Source of the DNA: Betaproteobacteria bacterium
Lineage (GTDB): Bacteria > Pseudomonadota > Gammaproteobacteria > Burkholderiales > Burkholderiaceae
Reading direction: 5' to 3'
DNA length: 5,158 nucleotides
Assembly: GCA_015654605.1 (NCBI GenBank)
Contig: JAATGO010000281.1
Span: 1-5,158 of the forward strand
Shown here piece after piece: positions 1-4,922 of this stretch. The notes under the pieces are model-generated. The model saw only the letters and a program-made list of their open reading frames with translations. It was not told the origin of the DNA and searched no databases. Within the stretch, counting starts at the first letter, position 1; every line of letters starts with the position of its first letter. A program made the position numbers and the translations under genes.

Positions 1-196
1 CTTTACTTCTTCTGGCGACCATTTTTCTCTCAGTTTCGATACACCTCAGTGGGCCGTTACTCCAGGACAATCTGCCGTACTCTATGACGGAGACATCTGC
101 CTGGGAGGCGGCATTATTGAATCAGCCAGTAGCACGACGCACATCCGCCCATCTGATATTCTCGTTGATAGCACTCAGGCCACAACACGAGAATAA
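1..196 (+). CDS. mnmA: tRNA-specific 2-thiouridylase MnmA, C-terminal end (partial)
   Basis: The reading frame enters from the left edge (first full codon at base 2) and stops with TAA at 194-196, giving the last 64 residues. The segment [20 protein letters not shown], followed by IIE, is the characteristic C-terminal beta-barrel end of MnmA, where family members read very similarly. MnmA is a cytoplasmic enzyme that activates U34 of the Lys, Glu and Gln tRNAs with ATP and inserts sulfur to make 2-thiouridine. The catalytic cysteines and the PP-loop ATP site lie upstream of the window and cannot be checked. The tail after IIE (about 22 residues, rich in Ser and Thr) is slightly longer than in many homologues. 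The gene has no evident functional link to the iron genes that follow. Confidence 0.93.
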   Translation, partial: FTSSGDHFSLSFDTPQWAVTPGQSAVLYDGDICLGGGIIESASSTTHIRPSDILVDSTQATTRE

Positions 197-217
197 GCAT
201 ACCCCTAAGGCTAATAA

Positions 218-253
218 AAAATGTGCGTGCTACAACTAACATCGCTACATTTT
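218..253 (+). terminator. Possible weak terminator after mnmA
   Basis: AAAATGTGCG (218-227) can pair with CGC-T-ACATTTT (243-253), leaving a single T bulge and a 15-base loop. The arm ends in TTTT, followed by AGTTT. The stem is AT-rich and the loop is large, so this is a weak candidate. It is listed because it is the only hairpin between mnmA and the hemP promoter. Confidence 0.25.
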
Positions 254-317
254 AGTTTCCACAAAGAAACAAATACATCAAATTGCAACTAATCACCAAA
301 ACAAATTAGAAAAGCGC

Positions 318-346
318 TTGCAATCCCTAAGTAAATGAAGAATAAT
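318..346 (+). promoter_or_regulatory. Sigma70-type promoter of hemP
   Basis: TTGCAA at 318-323 (4 of 6 matches to TTGACA) and AATAAT at 341-346 (5 of 6 to TATAAT) are separated by exactly 17 bases. This places the transcription start near 353 and gives a leader of about 30 bases before the hemP start. The Fur-like operator lies directly on the predicted start site, as expected for repression when iron is plentiful. The promoter probably serves the whole hemP-bfd-tonB row. Confidence 0.6.
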
Positions 347-349
347 CTT

Positions 350-368
350 AATAAGAATTGTTCGCATT
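350..368 (+). promoter_or_regulatory. Fur box upstream of hemP
   Basis: AATAAGAATTGTTCGCATT matches the common Fur operator form AATGAGAATCATTCTCATT at 15 of 19 positions by hand alignment. A second, weaker match (12 of 19) begins at 334 and overlaps it by three bases, so the operator may extend over 334-368 as tandem sites. It sits at the predicted transcription start, just after the -10 element. Fur bound to Fe2+ would block RNA polymerase here, so the cluster should be induced by iron limitation. The identification rests on sequence similarity and on the iron genes downstream. Confidence 0.65.
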
Positions 369-382
369 TACTAGGAGGTATC

Positions 383-571
383 ATGAGCCAACTGATTGAG
401 TACGGAATGGAACGTCACAACAAACCCGCCACTGCGGCCAACGGTGCACCAATTACTCGTATTAAAAGCCAGGATTTGTTCCGCCAGATGCGTGAATTGG
501 AAATCGACCATGGTGGTCGTATCTATAAACTGCGATTGACGCAGTTAAATAAATTGATTCTGACAGCATAA
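383..571 (+). CDS. hemP: Hemin uptake protein HemP
   Basis: A 62-residue protein of the HemP/HmuP family. The family core occupies roughly residues 24-62: a SQDLF segment, then REL-x-I-x-H-x-G-x-x-Y and the end KLRLTQLNKLILTA, which is the family hallmark. The start at 383 is chosen because AGGAGG lies at 373-378, four bases ahead; an in-frame ATG at 335 falls inside the promoter and operator and has no ribosome binding site. The length is typical. HemP genes usually sit beside heme receptor or heme ABC-transporter genes. HmuP of Bradyrhizobium and HemP of Burkholderia have been described as needed for heme-receptor transcription, so a regulatory role is more likely than transport. Here it is the first gene after the Fur-like operator, and no receptor is in view. 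Confidence 0.92.
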   Translation: MSQLIEYGMERHNKPATAANGAPITRIKSQDLFRQMRELEIDHGGRIYKLRLTQLNKLILTA

Positions 572-693
572 GTCCGACTCAATTGACGTTATATAAAAAT
601 CATTTTCAAGATGAGAAAACACACAAGCCAGCCAGCGGTAATGCCACAGCGTTATACGTTAGCCCGCCAAACTATCTTTTTAAGGAGAGTTTG

Positions 694-1014
694 ATGGTTA
701 TCGAGAAAATGGACTCCACTTTCGTGGAACCCAATAAAGCGCCGGCACAACCCGAACTGTTGGTCTCTGCGGTGTTGCATTTGATGTCTCATTACACTAC
801 CAACAATCAGGAAACCCAAAGCTGCGTCAAATTGGCATCAGTGATTGAGCGTCACCTGAAAGCGTTGGCCGACTTGCCTAATCTGGCACCGGTATTGCGA
901 GCGACATGCCAGCAATTATCAGAGCAGTGGGCAACAGTAGTGGAACGAACCATGCCGCCACCAGAGAAGTTCAATTTTTTTTCTCGTATCGTATCTGGAA
1001 CAAGAGCTGTTTAA
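694..1014 (+). CDS. Hypothetical protein, 106 residues, between hemP and bfd
   Basis: I do not recognise this family by name. The start at 694 is chosen because AAGGAGA (682-688) lies five bases ahead; the open frame extends back to 583 but without a ribosome binding site. The N-terminal 20 residues are polar and Pro-rich. Residues from about 20 to 85 look like an all-helical domain, with LLVSAVLHLMSHY, a Cys in SCVKLASVIERHL, and LRATCQQLSEQW. The two cysteines (in SCVKLA and ATCQQL) do not form a metal-binding motif. There is no signal peptide or membrane segment, so it is probably cytoplasmic. Its place inside the iron gene row, 29 bases before bfd, suggests a role in iron or heme handling by association only. 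An eight-T run lies near its 3' end (975-982). Confidence 0.8.
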   Translation: MVIEKMDSTFVEPNKAPAQPELLVSAVLHLMSHYTTNNQETQSCVKLASVIERHLKALADLPNLAPVLRATCQQLSEQWATVVERTMPPPEKFNFFSRIVSGTRAV

Positions 1015-1043
1015 AAAGCCTGAAAGGGCTACAAGGTTACCCA

Positions 1044-1262
1044 ATGATCGTATGTGTTTGTCACAATATATCTGAAGGAAAAATACACCAGGCTGTTGAT
1101 GCCGGAGTAACGTCAATGCCTGAGCTACGTAGTACCCTGGGAATTGGCACAAACTGTGGGAAATGCCATAGCTGTGCCAAGCACGTACTACGTGCATGTC
1201 TCGCTGACACCCAGCCAACAAACAATGATGCTCAAGCGATGACATTTTATCGAGTTGCCTGA
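1044..1262 (+). CDS. bfd: Bacterioferritin-associated ferredoxin Bfd
   Basis: A 72-residue protein that is almost entirely the Fer2_BFD [2Fe-2S] domain. The four cluster ligands are visible: C4 and C6 in IVCVCHN, then C38 and C41 in TNCGKC, the normal CxC plus CxxC spacing of the family. Another Cys (C44) follows in HSCAK. Bfd docks on bacterioferritin and passes electrons to its heme, reducing stored Fe3+ so that iron leaves as Fe2+. The start at 1044 gives the usual MIVCVCHNI beginning and has AAGG at 1033-1036. The same frame is open back to 906 but overlaps the preceding gene there. The storage partner, bfr, is about 2.5 kb downstream, past tonB and exbBD. Expression with the Fur-controlled row fits a need to release stored iron during starvation. 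Confidence 0.95.
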   Translation: MIVCVCHNISEGKIHQAVDAGVTSMPELRSTLGIGTNCGKCHSCAKHVLRACLADTQPTNNDAQAMTFYRVA

Positions 1263-1270
1263 ATTTTTAT

Positions 1271-1984
1271 ATGAACGCCTTATCGTCACCCTATATGAGT
1301 AGCATGCCAGCAGCCCAATGGGCGCAAGCCAGAACCACCGCAAAGAAAATCGTTCCTCTTGGTGCTATCATCTTGCTGCATATTGGTTTTCTTTATGCAT
1401 TGCGAGGAAATCTTTTTGTTCAGCAGGCCCCGCAAGTGGCTCCCAAAGAAGTTCTAGTCAGCTTTATCACTCCAGCCCCAGCACCAACGCAGCCCAAACA
1501 AGAACCAGTCCCCCCAAAAGTTGTGCCTATTGTCAAAAAAAGGCCGACAGTAAAACCGCCCCCTATTCCTATCACACCAACACCTGCACCGACTGCCATC
1601 AGTGAGCCCCCGGCTCCGCCACAAGAGGCCACGCCCTCACCACCGGTCGAAGCTGTTGCCCCTGCCCCGACTCCTGCTGCACCATCTGAGCCTGGGCTTC
1701 CTAAGCAGATCACTTCTGGTATCGAATATATTTCACCACCAGTGGTGCGATACCCCGCCATATCAAGGCGTATAGGAGAAGAAGGTACGGTACAATTTAA
1801 AGTCCTGGTTAATACCATGGGCAAGGCTGAGCGTGTTGACATTCTCAAAAGCTCTGGATCTTCACAACTGGATGAGGAAGCGAAAAGAGCTGTCATGCAT
1901 GCCGTCTTCAAACCGTATATTGAGAACGGTAAAGCCATTGTAGTCTCGACAACGGGCGCGATCGTTTTCAAGCTGGATCACTAA
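1271..1984 (+). CDS. tonB: Energy transducer TonB
   Basis: A 237-residue protein with the three-part TonB layout. Residues 1-26 are a cytoplasmic N-terminus ending in KK. Residues 27-44 (IVPLGAIILLHIGFLYAL) are the single membrane helix; it keeps the functional His (H37, equivalent to E. coli H20), but Ile stands where E. coli has Ser16. Residues about 65-150 are a Pro/Ala-rich spacer with a Lys patch (KKRPTVK), able to span the periplasm. Residues about 156-237 form the C-terminal domain, with VRYPAISRRIGEEGTV, the SSGSSQLDEEA helix start and a final IVFKL strand, which contacts the TonB box of receptors. It transmits proton-motive energy from ExbB-ExbD to outer-membrane receptors. The start lies eight bases after the bfd stop with no clear ribosome binding site, so translational coupling to bfd is likely. 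ATGs at 1295 and 1304 are no better. Confidence 0.95.
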   Translation: MNALSSPYMSSMPAAQWAQARTTAKKIVPLGAIILLHIGFLYALRGNLFVQQAPQVAPKEVLVSFITPAPAPTQPKQEPVPPKVVPIVKKRPTVKPPPIPITPTPAPTAISEPPAPPQEATPSPPVEAVAPAPTPAAPSEPGLPKQITSGIEYISPPVVRYPAISRRIGEEGTVQFKVLVNTMGKAERVDILKSSGSSQLDEEAKRAVMHAVFKPYIENGKAIVVSTTGAIVFKLDH

Positions 1985-2024
1985 AATATATTTTTTCAGA
2001 AATGGCACTCACAATACATACTGC

Positions 2025-2052
2025 TTATACATATATTATGCAATATGTATAA
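2025..2052. repeat. Perfect 10-base inverted repeat between tonB and exbB
   Basis: TTATACATAT (2025-2034) and ATATGTATAA (2043-2052) are exact reverse complements separated by the eight bases ATTATGCA. The AT-rich arms, spaced about two helical turns apart centre to centre, resemble a dimeric regulator operator more than an RNA terminator. No confident promoter was found beside it. It lies about 40 bases after the tonB stop. Confidence 0.5.
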
Positions 2053-2125
2053 CGTAGCATGTGCTGTCAGTGCCTCTTTTGCAAAGCACCGAAGGGAAGG
2101 GAAAAACCTGTTTATATTTATTGTT

Positions 2126-2172
2126 CATGACATCCCTCATCAAGAAGACATTTTCTTGATAGGGATGTCATG
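2126..2172. repeat. Long near-perfect hairpin between tonB and exbB
   Basis: The left arm 2126-2146 (CATGACATCCCT-C-ATCAAGAA) pairs with the right arm 2153-2172 (TTCTTGATAGGGATGTCATG) through 20 base pairs with a single bulged C, closing a six-base loop. No T-run follows on either strand, so it is not a standard intrinsic terminator. It could be an mRNA processing or stability structure between tonB and exbB, an attenuating hairpin, or the trace of a small palindromic mobile element. The pairing is certain; the role is not. Confidence 0.75.
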
Positions 2173-2260
2173 GGTGCTACGAACACTATATCAAACAGAA
2201 GTATTCGCACTCGCAGGTATTGACGTAATCAGTTCTAAACAACAATTCAAGGAATGAATC

Positions 2261-3010
2261 ATGGAAGCAAGTCCATATGGCATAGATGCCCTCTGGTCAC
2301 AGGGGGATTTCATTACCAAAAGCGTCGCCGTATTATTGATCGCGATGTCGATCGCATCATGGTATGTCATCATCACCAAAGCGTGGCAAGTCTGGCGTTA
2401 CCGCCGTGCTTCACACGCAGCAGGCCATCAGTTCTGGGACACCACCACTCTGCCTGAAGGTGTCGTCACCCTAGGAGATGACAACCCGTTTGCGGATGTC
2501 GCCAAGGCAGGAATTACTGCCATGACGCATCACACCGCGCATAGTGGCCATCTGCATGATCAGCTTTCAGTCAGTGACTGGATTACGCTGTCATTGCGCC
2601 AGGCCATTGATGAAGCGTCCGGCAAATTACAAACTGGAATGGCCGTACTCGCATCTGTCGGCTCAACAGCGCCATTTGTGGGTCTGTTTGGTACCGTATG
2701 GGGTATTTATCATGCATTGGTCTCCATTGGCACCTCCGGCCAGTCCAGTATTGAAAAAGTTGCCGGGCCAGTGGGAGAAGCACTGATCATGACAGCATTG
2801 GGTCTTGCAGTAGCAATCCCCGCCACCTTTGGCTACAACGCTTTGGTGAGAGGAAATAAATCCATCATTGCCAAGCTCAATAAATTTGGTTTTGATTTAC
2901 ACGCATTATTTGTGACTGGTGCGCGGTCGGCCTCAAGTGATGACCATACTCCTAGCGCCAATGGTACTGACTCAAAAAAAACTAAGCTAACGGCCATTGG
3001 AGGCAAATAA
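2261..3010 (+). CDS. exbB: Biopolymer transport protein ExbB (MotA/TolQ/ExbB family)
   Basis: A 249-residue inner-membrane proton-channel subunit of the TonB complex. Three membrane helices are visible, at residues about 18-40, 127-151 and 172-196, with a long cytoplasmic loop between the first two, as in ExbB. The conserved signatures SVGSTAPFVGLFGTVWGIYH and GEALIMTALGLAVAIPA are present. T145, E173 and T178 correspond by alignment to E. coli ExbB T148, E176 and T181, residues important for proton-driven function. Adjacent tonB and exbD identify it as ExbB rather than TolQ. The start at 2261 has AAGGA at 2249-2253. The C-terminal 30 residues are a polar, probably disordered tail rich in Ser, Asp, Thr and Lys. 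The gene follows a 276-base gap containing two inverted repeats, so it may be read from the hemP promoter or have its own unrecognised one. Confidence 0.95.
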   Translation: MEASPYGIDALWSQGDFITKSVAVLLIAMSIASWYVIITKAWQVWRYRRASHAAGHQFWDTTTLPEGVVTLGDDNPFADVAKAGITAMTHHTAHSGHLHDQLSVSDWITLSLRQAIDEASGKLQTGMAVLASVGSTAPFVGLFGTVWGIYHALVSIGTSGQSSIEKVAGPVGEALIMTALGLAVAIPATFGYNALVRGNKSIIAKLNKFGFDLHALFVTGARSASSDDHTPSANGTDSKKTKLTAIGGK

Positions 3011-3426
3011 TGGCAATGGGTTCCCTGTCCGATTCGGACGACGACTTTAATCCGGAGATCAACACTACACCACTCGTTGATGTGATGTTGGTGTTGCTGA
3101 TCATTTTCATCATCACAATCCCGGTAATGAATCATGCTGTCAAGATTGATCTGCCTCGTGCCGCCAGTCAACCAGATGAAGTAAAACCACAAAACATTGA
3201 GGTATCAATTACTGCCGATAATCAAGTGTACTGGAATAAAGAATTGATCGACATGAGTCAATTAAATGCCCGTATCGCTCAAGCAGCCGCAACACAGCCG
3301 CAACCAGAGCTACATTTGCGTGCTGAACGTACTACCCAGTACGAAAAAATAGCGCAGGTCATGTCGGCAGCGCAAACAGGTGGCTTGTCAAAAATGGGCT
3401 TTGTCACCGATCCAGAAGCCAAATAA
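3010..3426 (+). CDS. exbD: Biopolymer transport protein ExbD (ExbD/TolR family)
   Basis: A 138-residue single-span membrane protein that works with ExbB and TonB. The N-terminus is cytoplasmic and acidic (DSDDDF), followed by the family motif NPEINTTPLVDVMLVLLIIF. D24 is the membrane aspartate equivalent to E. coli ExbD D25, which takes part in proton passage. The helix spans about residues 23-41. The remaining residues form the periplasmic domain, with VKIDLPRA, the strand LHLRAE and a final GFVTDP, all usual for the family. The start codon overlaps the exbB stop by one base (TAATG), with GGAGG at 2999-3003, so the two are translationally coupled and made in step. An in-frame ATG at 3016 is a second possible start. 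A strong terminator follows, ending the transcription unit. Confidence 0.95.
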   Translation: MAMGSLSDSDDDFNPEINTTPLVDVMLVLLIIFIITIPVMNHAVKIDLPRAASQPDEVKPQNIEVSITADNQVYWNKELIDMSQLNARIAQAAATQPQPELHLRAERTTQYEKIAQVMSAAQTGGLSKMGFVTDPEAK

Positions 3427-3472
3427 ATCATTGCTTCGCTGATGCATTTCGGTCAAGCTGATATACATCATC

Positions 3473-3508
3473 AAAGCCTTTGCAGATCCAGCTGCAAAGG
3501 CTTTTTTT
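3473..3508 (+). terminator. Intrinsic terminator after exbD
   Basis: AAAGCCTTTGCAG (3473-3485) pairs perfectly over 13 bases with CTGCAAAGGCTTT (3492-3504), with loop ATCCAG, and the right arm runs into seven T residues (3502-3508). This is a textbook Rho-independent terminator, 46 bases after the exbD stop. It separates the hemP-to-exbD row from bfr, which therefore needs its own promoter. Confidence 0.93.
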
Positions 3509-3603
3509 CTATCCACCCTACTGGTGTTACTTCTGCACCATTGCGTAGCATCCTCACAAATCCCCCCCTCTCTTGCTCACATTGAAACCACAACGCAAAG
3601 CAA

Positions 3604-3622
3604 AGTAAGAATGATTCGCGCT
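3604..3622 (+). promoter_or_regulatory. Possible Fur box upstream of bfr
   Basis: AGTAAGAATGATTCGCGCT matches the Fur operator form AATGAGAATCATTCTCATT at 13 of 19 positions, with the best agreement in the central AGAATxATTC. It ends 10 bases before the predicted -35 element, so it lies upstream of the promoter rather than over it. That position fits activation or anti-repression by Fur, the regulatory direction expected for an iron-storage gene, but the match is weaker than the hemP site. Confidence 0.4.
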
Positions 3623-3631
3623 AATTGTTAG

Positions 3632-3659
3632 TGAACAATCAAAATACCTGCGTTATGAT
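3632..3659 (+). promoter_or_regulatory. Probable bfr promoter
   Basis: TGAACA (3632-3637, 4 of 6 to TTGACA) and TATGAT (3654-3659, 5 of 6 to TATAAT) are 16 bases apart. The start would be near 3666, giving a leader of about 115 bases. The -35 element overlaps the right arm of a perfect inverted repeat, ATTGTT-AGTG-AACAAT (3624-3639), which could be bound by a regulator. The promoter is needed because a terminator isolates bfr from exbD. Confidence 0.45.
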
Positions 3660-3680
3660 GCGGTCGTTGCAATACGTATC

Positions 3681-3696
3681 CAGGTTTGCAAACCTG
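3681..3696. repeat. 16-base perfect palindrome in the bfr leader
   Basis: CAGGTTTGCAAACCTG is its own reverse complement with no spacer. An eight-base palindrome, ATACGTAT (3672-3679), lies one base upstream. Both fall in the predicted transcribed leader, about 15-30 bases after the start. A spacerless palindrome is a better DNA-binding site than RNA hairpin, so an operator for an unknown dimeric regulator is the favoured reading. Confidence 0.55.
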
Positions 3697-3780
3697 AAAT
3701 GTAGAAACTAGAGTTCACTCAGTTATTCACCCGTATTAGCTCCCTCACTCCCACAATACTTAATTAGATTAGAGGTTTAT

Positions 3781-4254
3781 ATGAAAGGCGATCCCGCAGT
3801 CATCAAACTACTTAACGCACAGTTAACCAACGAGCTCACTGCCATCAATCAATATTTTTTGCATTCCAGAATGTACCGCCACTGGGGTCTGGAAAAAATC
3901 GCGAAGAAAGAATACGAAGAATCCATCGGAGAAATGAAGCATGCTGATAAATTAATTGATCGTATCCTGATGTTGGATGGCTTACCAAATTTGCAAGCGC
4001 TACATAAACTGATGATCGGTGAAAATACTGTAGAAATGCTGCAATGTGATCTGAAGCTTGAGAAAGCAGCACAAAAAACTGTCAAAGAAGGCATCGCTAC
4101 CTGCGAACAACTCAGCGATTATGTCTCCCGTGAGTTATTCCAATACATACTGGATGATACCGAAGAGCATATCGATTGGCTGGAAACGCAACTGGAATTG
4201 GTAGAAAAAGTCGGTCTACAAAATTACCTGCAAACACAAACGATTACTGAGTAA
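3781..4254 (+). CDS. bfr: Bacterioferritin (heme-containing iron-storage protein)
   Basis: A 157-residue protein matching bacterioferritin end to end, including MKGDP at the start and GLQNYLQ near the end, the usual length. Twenty-four subunits form a shell that oxidises Fe2+ at a dinuclear site in each subunit and stores the ferric mineral. Visible ferroxidase ligands are E18, E51, H54, E94 and H130; M52 is the heme axial ligand at the subunit interface. The sixth ligand, Glu127 in E. coli, is Thr here: the motif is DDTEEHIDW rather than DEEGHIDW, with no length change between E94 and H130. I recall similar DTEEH motifs in other betaproteobacterial bacterioferritins, so this may be a lineage trait, with E128 possibly taking over. 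AGAGG at 3771-3775 supports the start. Bfd, the electron donor for iron release, is encoded upstream. The gene has its own promoter and terminator. Confidence 0.95.
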   Translation: MKGDPAVIKLLNAQLTNELTAINQYFLHSRMYRHWGLEKIAKKEYEESIGEMKHADKLIDRILMLDGLPNLQALHKLMIGENTVEMLQCDLKLEKAAQKTVKEGIATCEQLSDYVSRELFQYILDDTEEHIDWLETQLELVEKVGLQNYLQTQTITE

Positions 4255-4272
4255 TCGTTCAACGGCGCACTT

Positions 4273-4315
4273 AACGGCTATATCTGCCCTCTTTTCATGG
4301 GCAGATACCGTTTTT
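4273..4315 (+). terminator. Intrinsic terminator after bfr
   Basis: AACGG (4273-4277) and TATCTGCCC (4281-4289) pair with GGGCAGATA (4299-4307) and CCGTT (4308-4312), leaving a three-base bulge (CTA) on the left and a nine-base loop. A T-run (4311-4315) follows on the + strand. The hairpin sits between two convergent genes, and the TAA stop of the minus-strand gene is read from the T-run itself. Read leftward there is no good T-run, so it acts mainly for bfr. Confidence 0.8.
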
Positions 4316-4922
4316 ATCCTCCCGGAATTGTTTCTTTAAACGACTGACGCTCAGACACTTTCTCAAAAAATTTCAGTAGCTCTGGATACTCAGAGCGCCA
4401 AGATATGCTAGGGAAACGAAAGTCTAGCCATCCCAGTGTGCACCCCACAGCCACATCTGCCAAAGAGTAATGAGTACCGACACAAAACGGCCTACCACTA
4501 AGACCATCGTCCATAGCTTTCAGTCCGCCATTCACTTTACTCCATTGCCGTGCAAGCCATTCTTCACTTTGTTGTGATTCCGAACGCTTCATTTCCAAAC
4601 GTACCAAAATAGCAGCATCCAATATGCCATCGGCCAATGCTTCCCAACACTTGACTTCAGCGCGCTCTCGCCCATTGGTTGGAATCAGTTTGCCAACGGG
4701 AGTGAGAATATCAAGATATTCGACGATCACGCGCGAATCAAACATCGCACCACCATCATCCATCATCAAGCAGGGAACCTGCCCCAATGGATTAAATTTT
4801 TGAATGGTAGTAGATTGATCCCAGACATCCTCTAGCACTAATTCATAGTCGATTTTTTTCTCCGCCATAACAATGCGGACCTTACGAGCAAAAGGACTCC
4901 CCAACGAAGCAATTAATTTCAT
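4314..4922 (-). CDS. Glutathione S-transferase family protein (YibF-like)
   Basis: A 202-residue cytosolic glutathione S-transferase with two domains. Residues about 1-80 form the thioredoxin-like glutathione-binding domain. It starts MKLIASLGSPFARKVRI, has the cis-proline in GQVPCL (P50), and has the DS pair (D62, S63) that holds the glutathione gamma-glutamyl group. S9 in the SPF motif is at the usual place of the catalytic Ser or Cys. Residues about 87-200 form the helical domain, with EALADGILDAAILVRLE and the YSLADVAVGCTLGWLDFRF core that carries the conserved fold Asp. The pattern is close to E. coli YibF. The substrate cannot be predicted. The start has only a weak ribosome binding site (GAG about six bases ahead). 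It converges on bfr and shows no functional link to the iron genes. Confidence 0.92.
   Translation of the reverse strand: MKLIASLGSPFARKVRIVMAEKKIDYELVLEDVWDQSTTIQKFNPLGQVPCLMMDDGGAMFDSRVIVEYLDILTPVGKLIPTNGRERAEVKCWEALADGILDAAILVRLEMKRSESQQSEEWLARQWSKVNGGLKAMDDGLSGRPFCVGTHYSLADVAVGCTLGWLDFRFPSISWRSEYPELLKFFEKVSERQSFKETIPGG

Larger units (their letters stand above)
3509..3780 (+). promoter_or_regulatory. Regulatory region upstream of bfr
   Basis: With the terminator before it, this completes a 354-base gene-free stretch (3427-3780). It holds no supported open reading frame. The part up to about 3600 shows only a C-run (TCCCCCCCTC near 3561-3570) and no clear signal. From 3604 on it carries a Fur-like site, a sigma70-type promoter preceded by a small inverted repeat, two adjacent palindromes and the bfr ribosome binding site (AGAGG, 3771-3775). 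Confidence 0.6.

Noticed and set aside
335..382. A 16-residue longer HemP start at 335
   Set aside because: It would place the start inside the promoter and Fur operator and lacks a ribosome binding site, whereas AGGAGG fits the start at 383.
583..612. TTGACG at 583-588 as an internal promoter before the unknown gene
   Set aside because: The -35 match is good, but no acceptable -10 lies 16-18 bases downstream (best is CAAGAT).
583..693. A 37-residue longer start for the unknown protein
   Set aside because: There is no ribosome binding site before 583, while AAGGAGA sits correctly before the ATG at 694.
1420..1971. A 183-codon minus-strand open frame rich in Gly, Ala and Thr
   Set aside because: It is the complement of the Pro/Ala-rich TonB spacer, which creates long open antisense frames by composition.
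1983..1996. AAAATATATTTT plus T-run right after tonB as a terminator
   Set aside because: The palindrome is pure AT with almost no loop, so it cannot form a stable terminator hairpin.
2045..2257. A 70-codon + strand open frame between tonB and exbB
   Set aside because: It has no ribosome binding site, runs through the inverted repeat and the long hairpin, and its product resembles nothing I know. The hairpin explains the sequence better.
3845..4094. Two minus-strand open frames inside bfr
   Set aside because: Both are antisense shadows of a full-length, clearly recognised bacterioferritin gene and have no family resemblance.
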